From Alphaproteobacteria bacterium HGW-Alphaproteobacteria-18 (lineage in GTDB: Bacteria; Pseudomonadota; Alphaproteobacteria; Caulobacterales; Hyphomonadaceae), in NCBI GenBank assembly GCA_002841155.1, contig PHEH01000003.1, positions 62,001 through 126,000 of the forward strand: 64,000 nucleotides of DNA. The letters are read 5' to 3'. A program made the translations under genes and the position numbers. Below, one piece after another: positions 52,577-60,961 of this stretch (position 1 is the stretch's first letter; each line of letters opens with the position of its first letter). Under the pieces are notes generated by a model. That model saw only the letters and a list, made by a program, of their open reading frames with translations, searched no databases and was not told the origin of the DNA.

Positions 52577-53952
52577 ACTGCAGCCCTCCGGGCTTCTTCC
52601 TTCCGGATGGCATGGGCCAGCCAGAGGAACAGGACCACAGCGACGCCATAGAACGGCGTCAGCGTGTAGAAAGCCATCTGCAGCGAATTGTCCGGACTGG
52701 TTTGCCGGAAAATGTCGCTGGCCATGCCAAGATAGGTCGGGCCGAGGCCAAGGCCGATCAGGTTCATCACAAGCAGGAGGAGCGCGCCGGCAAGCACGCG
52801 CTGATCTGGGCGCACCTCTTCCTGAACCAGCGTCACCGCAGGCGAGAGATAAAAGTAGTTGAAGAAGGTCGGGCCAATGAGAAACAGAAGCGCCAGCGGC
52901 CAGCCAGGCGCCCAGACAAAACCGATGAAGAACGGAACTGCCGCGGCAAGCCCTATGGCTGGCACCAGGGCATAGGCCACTTTCGATGTCTGGCCGAAGC
53001 GGTCGACCAGCCAGCCGGAGGCGTACATACCCGCCGCAACACCGACACCCAGCAGGATGGAGTAGTACAGCGCCAGTTCCTGAAGTGTCATGCCCTTCTC
53101 ACGCATCAGGAACAGCGTCGTGAAGTTCAGGGTCGCGTAGGTCACAAACTGTATGGCGCCGCTGGCAAGGGCTGTCAGGATCAGAACCGGCCGGGTAAAG
53201 AACATCCGCATCGTGCTCCAGAAGCCGGAGCCCGCGGAGGGAATTCTGCCGGCAGGCGGCTCAAGAGCCGGTGCTGGGGCCGATGCGGGCGCAGGCGTAT
53301 CCAACCGGCCTTTTTTGGGCTCTGGCACAAAGAAATAGACAAAGATGGCTGTCGTTATGCCGACCAGACCCAGCGAGATAAATGCAATGCGCCAGTCAAA
53401 GGCGGCCGCGATGGACGCGCCGAAAGCCACACCCAGCGCCATACCGATAGGCGGGCCGAAATTGAACAAAGCGAGCGCTGTTCCCCGCCGCCCCGGCGGG
53501 AAATAATCGGAGATGATGGCATAGGAGGGCGGCACGCCGCCGGCTTCACCGATGCCAACCGCAAGCCGCCCGGCGACGAGTTGGGGATAGCTGCGGGCAA
53601 GACCGCAGAAGAGTGTTGCTGCGCTCCAGATGGCACACGCAACTGAAAGCACCTTCACCCGGTTCGTGCGGTCTGCAATCCAGGCGACGGGAATGCCCAA
53701 AATGCAATAGACGAGCGCAAAATAGAGCCCCGTGATCCGGCCAAGCTGGCCGTCGGTAATGCCAAGCTCATCCTGTATGGGCTTGGCGAGGATGGAGATG
53801 ATCTGCCGGTCCAGGAAATTCAGCACATAGACAAAGCAAAGAATGGCGAGGACGAACCAAGCCTTCCCATCCGGCCGCGCATAGGGCGCGGCCGGCGGGA
53901 CAACGGTTCCGGGCGGGGAGGCGGCCTGTACCGAGCTGTCTGGGCTGGGCAT
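52573..53952 (-). CDS. MFS transporter (spinster/ACS-like)
   Basis: This 459-aa carrier has 12 hydrophobic segments, the first loop NFLDRQIISILAKPIQDELGITDGQLGRI, and motif A as LGIPVAWIADRTNRVKVLS. A Pro/Ala-rich cytoplasmic loop (PAPASAPAPALEPP) parts the halves. It sits 4 bases behind the TonB receptor and overlaps the esterase by 4 bases. It would carry the imported compound or its cleavage product across the inner membrane. Substrate unknown. Confidence 0.9.
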   Translation of the reverse strand: MPSPDSSVQAASPPGTVVPPAAPYARPDGKAWFVLAILCFVYVLNFLDRQIISILAKPIQDELGITDGQLGRITGLYFALVYCILGIPVAWIADRTNRVKVLSVACAIWSAATLFCGLARSYPQLVAGRLAVGIGEAGGVPPSYAIISDYFPPGRRGTALALFNFGPPIGMALGVAFGASIAAAFDWRIAFISLGLVGITTAIFVYFFVPEPKKGRLDTPAPASAPAPALEPPAGRIPSAGSGFWSTMRMFFTRPVLILTALASGAIQFVTYATLNFTTLFLMREKGMTLQELALYYSILLGVGVAAGMYASGWLVDRFGQTSKVAYALVPAIGLAAAVPFFIGFVWAPGWPLALLFLIGPTFFNYFYLSPAVTLVQEEVRPDQRVLAGALLLLVMNLIGLGLGPTYLGMASDIFRQTSPDNSLQMAFYTLTPFYGVAVVLFLWLAHAIRKEEARRAAV

Positions 53953-53956
53953 CGGC

Positions 53957-56233
53957 TCAGAACTCGTAGCTCAGGCGGACGCCAACCGTCCGGGGACGGA
54001 GCCTGGCATAGCGCCCGTCAAGGAAGGCTTCCGGGTGGACATAGGTGATGGAGCTGTCGTCCAGCAGGTTCTCGATATAGGCAACAGCCTTCCACTGGTC
54101 GCGCGACAGGCCGGCCTGAACGTTCACGACCGTGTAGGCTTCCGTGTAGTCGAATGTCGGCGCGACGAGGTTTGGGTTGCCCGGCACGTTCGGGAACATG
54201 CCCGGGAAATCGCCGACATAGGCTGCGGTTGCCGCGGCGAATGCATCGGTCTCGCCCCCCATCTTCCAGTCATAGCGGACCGTAGCTGACCCCTGGAAGG
54301 TCGGGAAGGAAAGCGATATGCCTTCTTCGGCGCCCGACATGGCGGCCTCTGTCGGCGTCACATCGGTGACTTCGGAATCGTTCAGCGATCCGTTGAGGAA
54401 GAAGCTGAAATTCTCCGCCGGATAAGCCGCGATTTCAAACTCGAGACCCTTGCTGACCGCGCCGCCGATATTGGTGGCGAACTGGACCTGGTCCGACAGG
54501 CGGTTTGCCTGAACCTGGATGTCCTGCCAGTCGATATAATAGGCCGCGACATTTGCCGACAGCTTGCCGTTCAGCCAGTAGCCTTTCACGCCGACTTCAT
54601 AGTTCGTCAGCGAATCGGACTCTGCGCCATTCGGAATGACCAGATCAGTCGGATCGACGATACTGACCGCGCCGGCGCGTGCGTTGGCCACCGGAGAGCG
54701 GAAGCCGGTCGAAATAGACGCATAGGTCGTGAGATTGTCGGCCGGCTTATAGGAAGCGCTGAGCTTGTAGGAGAGCTTGTCCCCTTCGACTTTAAGACCC
54801 TCCACGGCAGCGACAGGAAAGACCGTGATCGGAACATTCGTGGCCCCGCCAAGGGCAAGCGCCAGATAGTTGCTGTTATACCCGCCTTCATTGGTGAAAC
54901 TCTGCACGGACGTCGTGGTGTAGCGTGCGCCGCCAGTGACCCAGAATTTGTCCGAGAAGCGGTATGTCAGCTCGCCGAAGCCCGCCGTTTCGAACTGGTC
55001 GAAATAGCTGGTGAAGCGAAGGTAATATTCATCCGGCAGACCGGTGAGGCCGCGTGTATCGAGGAATTCCTGAGACGAGCGGTAGTCGTAGGTGATGTCG
55101 CGGCGCTTGTTGAAATAGAAGCCGCCGATGATCCAGTCCCAATTGCCACCATCCGCAGAAGCAAGGCGCACCTCCTGCACGAACGTCTCATCATAGCCGA
55201 CGGCATCCAGAGCGAAGGGGATCAGCTGGCCGAACGTACCGGCGAGATCGACGATAAATTTTCCGTCGATGTTCGAGTAGGTCGACGAGCTGGTGAAGTT
55301 GGCGAAGCCGAAATCATAGTCGAGCGTGAAGTTGTAGGTGGTGAAATCAGACTGGAAGAGGTCCGGCCGTTCCGTGAGGCGGACAAACTTGCCGCGGTCC
55401 GGATTGGTCAACCCGGAATCATCGGGCTGGCTGTTTTCATGGATAACCATGAGCTGCATATCGAGCGCGTCGGTGGGTTCCCAACGCAGGATGGCGCGGC
55501 CGCCATAGGAGGTCAGCGAGTTGGCGCCTTCGATGCTGGTTCCGATATTGTCGACCCAGCCTTCTTCGTCGCGGTAGAAGCCCACAATCCGCAGCCCAAG
55601 CGTATCTTCGGCCAGCGGGATGTTGACCATGCCATTATAGCGCTGGCGGAAAGCGTCGCCATCGACCAGGCCGTAATCAACCAGCGCGGAGGCTTCGAAC
55701 TTTCGGGTGTTGGGCTTTTTCGTCAGGATACGGACAGCGCCGGACAGGGAGTTTGCGCCGAATAGCGTGCCCTGCGGGCCGCGCAGGATTTCCACGCGCT
55801 CCACATCATAGAGGGTCGGGTCAAGGATGGTCGAGTTGCCGTTCGACGAAATCGGCAGCTCATCGATATAGATGGCGGTGGCCGCCTGGAGATTGGCGCC
55901 ATAGCCATTGGTAGCGATGCCGCGGGTCGTGAAGTTGTTGAAGTTGGCGGTCGGCTGATTGATCACGACGCCGGGCGTTTCGCGCGCGAGACCATCATAG
56001 CTGACGATGCCTTTCTCGGTGAGCGCTTCCTGCTGGTATGCCGTCACGCTGAGGGGCACGTCCTGAAGGCTCTCCTCGCGCCGGGTTGCCGTAACAACGA
56101 CCTTATCGAGACTCCGCTGGGTCTCCTGATCTTCCGACCGGGCCGGCGCCTGATCTGCCTCTTGAGCGCTAGCGGCTCCGAATATGGAAAGAACGGCGGC
56201 CGCACTCGCGGACGCGAGAATTCTGATCTTCAT
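53957..56233 (-). CDS. TonB-dependent outer-membrane receptor
   Basis: This 758-aa receptor has a signal peptide (ILASASAAAVLSIFGAASAQ), KVVVTATRREESLQDVPLSV, plug signatures FTTRGIATNGYGANLQAA and YDVERVEILRGPQGTLFGANSLSGA, and a barrel ending RTVGVRLSYEF. GGGAGG lies before the ATG. It is the first gene of the operon receptor-MFS-esterase-ligase-lipoprotein. A perfect 28-bp palindrome lies 72 bases upstream, beyond which is the TetR gene. The ligand may be an ester, given the esterase. Confidence 0.93.
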   Translation of the reverse strand: MKIRILASASAAAVLSIFGAASAQEADQAPARSEDQETQRSLDKVVVTATRREESLQDVPLSVTAYQQEALTEKGIVSYDGLARETPGVVINQPTANFNNFTTRGIATNGYGANLQAATAIYIDELPISSNGNSTILDPTLYDVERVEILRGPQGTLFGANSLSGAVRILTKKPNTRKFEASALVDYGLVDGDAFRQRYNGMVNIPLAEDTLGLRIVGFYRDEEGWVDNIGTSIEGANSLTSYGGRAILRWEPTDALDMQLMVIHENSQPDDSGLTNPDRGKFVRLTERPDLFQSDFTTYNFTLDYDFGFANFTSSSTYSNIDGKFIVDLAGTFGQLIPFALDAVGYDETFVQEVRLASADGGNWDWIIGGFYFNKRRDITYDYRSSQEFLDTRGLTGLPDEYYLRFTSYFDQFETAGFGELTYRFSDKFWVTGGARYTTTSVQSFTNEGGYNSNYLALALGGATNVPITVFPVAAVEGLKVEGDKLSYKLSASYKPADNLTTYASISTGFRSPVANARAGAVSIVDPTDLVIPNGAESDSLTNYEVGVKGYWLNGKLSANVAAYYIDWQDIQVQANRLSDQVQFATNIGGAVSKGLEFEIAAYPAENFSFFLNGSLNDSEVTDVTPTEAAMSGAEEGISLSFPTFQGSATVRYDWKMGGETDAFAAATAAYVGDFPGMFPNVPGNPNLVAPTFDYTEAYTVVNVQAGLSRDQWKAVAYIENLLDDSSITYVHPEAFLDGRYARLRPRTVGVRLSYEF

Positions 56234-56304
56234 GATGATCCTCCCTAAGGCGCCTCCTTGGTGGGGCGCTTGAGAGTTTGGTGATCCATTCCGGGCGGCC
56301 TGTC

Positions 56305-56332
56305 AATATTCACTCACGGGTGAGTGAATATT
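56305..56332. promoter_or_regulatory. 28-bp perfect palindrome, TetR operator candidate
   Basis: The half-site AATATTCACTCAC (56305-56317) is repeated exactly as GTGAGTGAATATT (56320-56332) with two bases (GG) between. It lies between the TetR gene and the TonB receptor. The core CTCAC-GG-GTGAG is like many TetR sites. On the minus strand it covers the region expected to hold the receptor promoter. It has no T tail, so a terminator is unlikely. Confidence 0.7.
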
Positions 56333-56406
56333 ATTTTCAAGCTCAGTCATCTGCCGGCGCCGTGACCGCATCGGGAATTTAAAGGCCAGGGACCGGAAAG
56401 GCGCAG

Positions 56407-57099
56407 TCAGCTGCGTGAGGCTGCAGACCGCTTGCAGATATCAATGAAGCCTGCCGCCATGAACCTCGCCATGCGTTCTTTCACGGCATTGAAGTCGTCC
56501 GACCTGCACAGCCCCCCCGACAATCTGTCGATACGGCCCGTCCGGGCCAAGGTGAGCATCAGTCCACCCGTCACGAAATGGTAGCCCCAGAAAATGTCCA
56601 CATCATCGCATTCCGGCAGGGCGCGCTTCAGGATACCCACCAGACGCAGGACCAACTCATCGAAATGTTCATCGAACAGTTCAGCGCCGAGCGGCGTATT
56701 CGCCACCTGTGCGCCAAGACTTGCGAAATTCTGCCAGCCTTCCCCGCCCTGAATGTATAGATCCAGATCGGTATCCAAAAACGCTCGCAGCGCGCCCTCA
56801 ACCGTGGGCTTTCCCCCACAGGAGGCTTCGTATTCGTCCAGCGCCTTCATGCGCAACGACCGGGTCACTTCGGCCCGCCGCTTGAAGACCTCGTCAAACA
56901 GCTCCCGCTTGTCCGTGAAGTAGTAATTCAGCAGGCTGTGGTGAACGCCAACGCGTTTGGCGACGTCCCGAAGCGTGACACCGTGCAGGCCATTGATCGA
57001 AAACAGATACTCAGCGGCATCGAGAATCTGCTCGGTCATCTCCGCTCTCTGCTCGGCCTTCTTCGACCTTTTCGGCGGTTTTTTAATTTCGGATGTCAT
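56407..57099 (-). CDS. TetR-family transcriptional regulator
   Basis: This 230-aa regulator has a Lys/Arg-rich start and a TetR helix-turn-helix: QILDAAEYLFSINGLHGVTLRDVAKRVGVHHSLLNYYFTDKRELFDEV (about residues 24-70). The C-terminal ligand domain is mostly helical and unlike named families. GGAGAA is 4 bases before the ATG. It lies upstream of the operon on the same strand, with the palindrome between. It is therefore a good candidate repressor of the receptor-esterase operon; the ligand may be the imported ester or acid. Confidence 0.88.
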   Translation of the reverse strand: MTSEIKKPPKRSKKAEQRAEMTEQILDAAEYLFSINGLHGVTLRDVAKRVGVHHSLLNYYFTDKRELFDEVFKRRAEVTRSLRMKALDEYEASCGGKPTVEGALRAFLDTDLDLYIQGGEGWQNFASLGAQVANTPLGAELFDEHFDELVLRLVGILKRALPECDDVDIFWGYHFVTGGLMLTLARTGRIDRLSGGLCRSDDFNAVKERMARFMAAGFIDICKRSAASRS

Positions 57100-57781
57100 G
57101 CCTTCTCCGGCGTCAATTCAAAAGAAAAAGGGCTCGCCCAACTGTCTGGCGGACAGGGGCTGCGCCTGCACTCTTCGGATTCCTCCACATAATTACCCAC
57201 ACATCCGCGAGAAAAATCAACCGCTTCAGTGAGACTGCGAGAAGCCTTTAAGTCCCCTTTTTCCAAGCACAAGGTGGCAGATAGTGGCATGCAGCCCTTT
57301 CATATCAAGTTTATGGGCGTCATCTTTTTATTGCGGTTTACCAAAAACCAGTGCCCCACTCGAAGAACTGATCTCTCCTCGGCTAGGTTCAGTTCGGTTC
57401 GGTTCGGTTCGGTTCGGTTCGGTTGGGCTGAACATCATACTTCTGATAAGAAAGTTACTACCAGGGCCTGTACAGCATACTTCGGCAAGTGCACCTCATT
57501 CCTTGTGAGTGGCTCACCCGTCAGCGGTCGTCCGGATGTCAGCTCCGAGGCTTAAAGAGAATTTCCTTGCCGGAGATTTCAGCATCAACATCCATTGTCT
57601 GAGCTATAACCTTTGAATACTCGGCCGGATTTTGGCCATTTACAGTATCTGGTAAGTAAACTTAATCCGCTCAACTAAGATTACCCTAGACAAAGCCCTC
57701 CAAACATTCACATTTGATTCATAAACGCACTGATCAAAAATAATGCTTTATTGTCCCAGCATTTTCTGCTGATCTTTCGGC
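57100..57781. other. Intergenic stretch of 680 bases with a pentanucleotide repeat
   Basis: There is no recognisable gene between the TetR gene and the Lrp gene, although short frames exist across 57229-57555. The notable feature is a GGTTC tandem repeat near 57386-57425. The DNA around 57560-57780 is AT-rich, as expected for a promoter of the Lrp gene, but no strong box is clear. Confidence 0.5.
57386..57425 (+). repeat. GGTTC pentanucleotide tandem repeat (8 units)
   Basis: Eight 5-base units run from 57386 to 57425: GGTTC, AGTTC, five GGTTC in a row, then GGTTG. Two units have one base changed. Such simple repeats can vary by slippage. It lies in a gap with no convincing gene, so no phase-variable product can be named. 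Confidence 0.9.
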
Positions 57782-58264
57782 ATGAAAACGATCATTGACA
57801 GCATAAGCAAGCGCCTGCTCCAAGCCATCCAACAGGACGCGCGGATATCCAATCAGGATCTTGCCGATAAGATCGGAATATCGCCGAGCCCTTGCCTGCA
57901 AAGGCGCAAACGACTGGAAGATCTGGGCATAATCACCGGCTACGATGCCCGGATAGATCTGAGCCGCCTTACCACTCATGTTGAGGTGATCGCCGAAATC
58001 ACTCTCAACAACAATAAAGCCACCGACGAAAAGCGATTTCGAGAGTATATTGAGACCATCCCTGAAATTGTGTCGTGCCATGGGGTAACCGGGAACGTCG
58101 ATTACTTCGCTATGTTTTGCGCACCAAGCGTTCAACATTATCTCGCCGTAGTCGATCAGATGATCGAAACGCTTGGCATAATAGAAACGGTTACCAGTCA
58201 TGTCGTGTACGGAACGACAAAACCTTACCGAGGATTTCCACTGGATCTTTTGTTGAAAGATTGA
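57782..58264 (+). CDS. Lrp/AsnC-family transcriptional regulator
   Basis: This 160-aa regulator has an N-terminal helix-turn-helix (RLLQAIQQDARISNQDLADKIGISPSPCLQRRKRLEDLGIITGYDARID) and a C-terminal RAM domain (EVIAEITL, GVTGNVDYFAMFCAPSVQHY). RAM domains bind amino acids. It is convergent with the N-acyl-D-amino-acid deacylase gene, so it likely reads the same amino-acid pool. The start at ATG 57782 has a weak ribosome site. Confidence 0.9.
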   Translation: MKTIIDSISKRLLQAIQQDARISNQDLADKIGISPSPCLQRRKRLEDLGIITGYDARIDLSRLTTHVEVIAEITLNNNKATDEKRFREYIETIPEIVSCHGVTGNVDYFAMFCAPSVQHYLAVVDQMIETLGIIETVTSHVVYGTTKPYRGFPLDLLLKD

Positions 58265-58287
58265 ACGCCCTGAAACTCTTCGTAGGT

Positions 58288-59901
58288 TCATTGACCTCGT
58301 TGCAGGAAGCGTCCCGGATAAGAACCCGTTACCTCTCCGTCTGACCAGACGCGCACCCCCCCCACCCAGACCCCACGTATCCCGGCTGATACGGCCATAG
58401 GATCCCCTATGTCTGCGCGGTCCGTTATCTGATCCGCGTCGAACAATACCAGATCAGCAACTGCCCCAGGGTATAGAGTACCAAGGCCGCTGAGGCCTAT
58501 ATTGGAAGCGCTCAAGCTGGTGAGCTTACGGATCATTTCTTCAAGTGAAATCGCCTTCTCGTCGCGCACCAGCCATCGGATTGCCCTCGGAAAGGCGCCG
58601 TAGCCGCGGGGATGTCCTCCGAATGACGTGCCATCCGATGATACATTCGTATGCGGCCATAGCATCAGTGTCTTGACATCATCAGCAGCCATACTGCGCC
58701 CCAAAACGAGCTCACGAGCAACACCTGATGCTATAACGTCTTCCATATCCTGGCCAGCATAGGCTTCGTGTATGAGGTCAAGATAAGCAACCGCAGCCTC
58801 TACGCCCCGCTCGGCGGCTATTTCCTTCACGGTCTTTCCGATCAGGCTCGGGTTGGCATCAAACTTGACGATCGTCAGCGCTTCTGCTGGAGCGAGCTTT
58901 TCAAGAGCATAGCGGGCCGCTTCAATATCAGAAAAATCCCGGTCCGGAAGAAGCACGGTCAAAGTAGATTGCCAGTAATCATAGGGATAAGCATCTGCCG
59001 TGATGTTGATGCCCTGCTCCCTCGCCCGATCCAACTTCTGAAGAAAATCCCGGGATCTGCCCCAGTAGTCGACATAAGCTACCTTGAAATGGGATATTTG
59101 CACGGGAATACCGGCTTCAGCTCCAACCCGGATAATCTCATCCACTGCCATGTCGAGCGCCCTGTCTTCGCTGCGCACATGGCTGATATAGCGCCCCCCA
59201 TATTGGCCCAGGACACGGGCGAGATCGACCACCTCTTCTGAAGAAGAGAAAATACCGGGATCATACTCAAGACCCGTAGAAAGCCCGAGCGAGCCCTGAT
59301 CTAGATCCTGACGGAGTTGATCCTTCATCTTCTCCAATTCATCCGGCGTCACTTCCCGATTGTAACCGACACCTGTCGCGTTCATTCTTATCGTTCCGTG
59401 TCCGGTATAACTGGCCACGTTCACAGCAACCGGTGCCAACTCCAGTTTCCGAGCCAATTTTTCAAGCGGAAACACAGACATTCCATCCTGGCCCACCACA
59501 ATCGTTGTCACCCCCTGCGATACGGCTGCCCGCATAGACCGCGCCGCCGCACTATCTGTCATGCCAACATCGTGATGGCTGTGGGTGTCAATAAAGCCAG
59601 GCGAAACTATCAGACCCGCTGCATCCAGAACCGGCTCGTCCGCTTCAGGGCAAAGCGCCCCGATGGCCTCCACGATACCGCCCCTGATTCTGATATCTGC
59701 TGATCGCCGGGGCGCCCCGGTTCCATCTATGAGAACCGTGTTGCGGATCAGAAAGTCCGGCCCCAGCGCTTCGGAAGGTATGCCTGTGGCCGCACACTCC
59801 AGAAACGCAGCTTCGTTCGCATCAACCTTCGACTGAACACAAGCCGCTGCACACAGACCAGCCAGCGCGACAAGCCCAGCCCTGAAGAAAACACTATTCA
59901 T
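58288..59901 (-). CDS. N-acyl-D-amino-acid deacylase (D-aminoacylase family), envelope lipoprotein-like
   Basis: This 537-aa amidohydrolase has an N-terminal signal (GLVALAGLCAAACVQ, lipobox-like Cys) and the motifs FLIRNTVLIDGTG, GFIDTHSHHDVGM (metal ligands), VVGQDGMS, LSTGLEYDPG, YISHVRSED and the end GIRGVWVGGVRVWSDGEVTGSYPGRFL. It releases D-amino acids from N-acyl-D-amino acids. I start at ATG 59901 since GAGGA lies 8 bases upstream; this overlaps the stop of the epimerase gene by 8 bases. It is the last gene of the DgcN-DgcA operon, consistent with a D-amino-acid path. Confidence 0.88.
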   Translation of the reverse strand: MNSVFFRAGLVALAGLCAAACVQSKVDANEAAFLECAATGIPSEALGPDFLIRNTVLIDGTGAPRRSADIRIRGGIVEAIGALCPEADEPVLDAAGLIVSPGFIDTHSHHDVGMTDSAAARSMRAAVSQGVTTIVVGQDGMSVFPLEKLARKLELAPVAVNVASYTGHGTIRMNATGVGYNREVTPDELEKMKDQLRQDLDQGSLGLSTGLEYDPGIFSSSEEVVDLARVLGQYGGRYISHVRSEDRALDMAVDEIIRVGAEAGIPVQISHFKVAYVDYWGRSRDFLQKLDRAREQGINITADAYPYDYWQSTLTVLLPDRDFSDIEAARYALEKLAPAEALTIVKFDANPSLIGKTVKEIAAERGVEAAVAYLDLIHEAYAGQDMEDVIASGVARELVLGRSMAADDVKTLMLWPHTNVSSDGTSFGGHPRGYGAFPRAIRWLVRDEKAISLEEMIRKLTSLSASNIGLSGLGTLYPGAVADLVLFDADQITDRADIGDPMAVSAGIRGVWVGGVRVWSDGEVTGSYPGRFLQRGQ

Positions 59902-60961
59902 GTGAGCCATCCTCGAACCTACCCGAACCACCAAACGCCACCCCATCGGGACATGGCACCTTATGGTGCAATCCGCCCCATAGCGGCCCCTCTGGAGGAC
60001 TCACTAGCCCCCCCTTGTAACGCAGCGGACTTGGCCAGTCCTCCGTCTGCAGAAGAGGCCCATCAATGTCAGCATAATCTGTGTGTTGAGCGATAAGGTA
60101 GGCTGGCGCCATGGCGAGCGAGCCGCCACACATATTGCCTACCATAGTCTTCAGCCCTATTTGGGATGCGCGGCGGTGCAGCCGGATCGCCTCGGTGAGA
60201 CCGCCGGTCTTGTCAATCTTGATGTTTACGGCGCCATATCGGCGCCCAACCACTTCCAGATCAGCACAGTCATGGCAAGACTCGTCCGCCATCAACAGAA
60301 CTGGGCAGGAATACCCTTCCAGTTCCTCGTCCTGTTTCTCAGGTAATGGCTGCTCGATGACAGAAACCCTCAGGCGAAGAAGCTCTGGTGCCAACTCACG
60401 AAGAAGGGAAAAGCTCCAGGATTGATTGGCATCAACAATCAGATCAGCATCTGGGCGGACAGCCCGAATGGCCGATATAACATCCAGATGACGCTCAGCA
60501 TCTGCCTTGATCTTAATCTGACGGAACGCCGACTTCCGAACGGCTTCTTCGGCCGCTTCAGCCAGGCTTTTGAGACCAATCGTAAAGACAGTTTCGACGG
60601 GATTCAGATGATCAAGGCCAATCATCTGATGGACCGGACGTGCCTGTTGGCTGGATGCCAGATCCCAAAGTGCAACATCCAGAGCGCTCCTCGCGCCACC
60701 GGCTGGCAGAACAACCTGTAAATCGGATACGGACAATCCGCTCTCAACACGCTTCCGGACGGTTTCAAGCTGAGCACAGATCGTTTCGAAGGTTTCCCCC
60801 CTGTAGGAGACGCCTTGCGTCTCCGAGCGGCCAACGCGCCCTTCCCTGTCCATCAACTCAACAACAACTGAGTCAATGCGTGACCACACCTCGCCTGCAA
60901 TAACAAAGGGAGGATCCAGCTGCCAAGGCTGGCGGCGAATGTTGAAACGAAGCCGACTCAA
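59894..60961 (-). CDS. dgcA: DgcA-like dipeptide epimerase family protein
   Basis: This 355-aa enolase-superfamily enzyme has the KxK base (FRQIKIKADAERH), metal ligands in LIVDANQSW, SVIEQPLP and LLMADESC, and the second lysine in NIKIDKTGGL, with CGGSLAMAPA near the C-terminus. Dipeptide epimerases change L-Ala-D/L-Glu; in the DgcN-DgcA D-glutamate pathway a relative racemises N-acetyl-glutamate. It overlaps the DgcN gene by 4 bases (60958-60961). With DgcN next to it, the D-glutamate role is favoured over cell-wall peptide recycling. Confidence 0.83.
   Translation of the reverse strand: MSRLRFNIRRQPWQLDPPFVIAGEVWSRIDSVVVELMDREGRVGRSETQGVSYRGETFETICAQLETVRKRVESGLSVSDLQVVLPAGGARSALDVALWDLASSQQARPVHQMIGLDHLNPVETVFTIGLKSLAEAAEEAVRKSAFRQIKIKADAERHLDVISAIRAVRPDADLIVDANQSWSFSLLRELAPELLRLRVSVIEQPLPEKQDEELEGYSCPVLLMADESCHDCADLEVVGRRYGAVNIKIDKTGGLTEAIRLHRRASQIGLKTMVGNMCGGSLAMAPAYLIAQHTDYADIDGPLLQTEDWPSPLRYKGGLVSPPEGPLWGGLHHKVPCPDGVAFGGSGRFEDGSHE

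Noticed and set aside
52612..53646. A 344-codon plus-strand frame within the MFS gene
   Set aside because: It is charged and repetitive, antisense to 12 membrane helices, and has no family motif.
56305..56332. Terminator reading of the 28-bp palindrome after the TetR gene
   Set aside because: Although it follows the TetR stop, it has no T tract on the minus strand and its position and symmetry fit an operator better.
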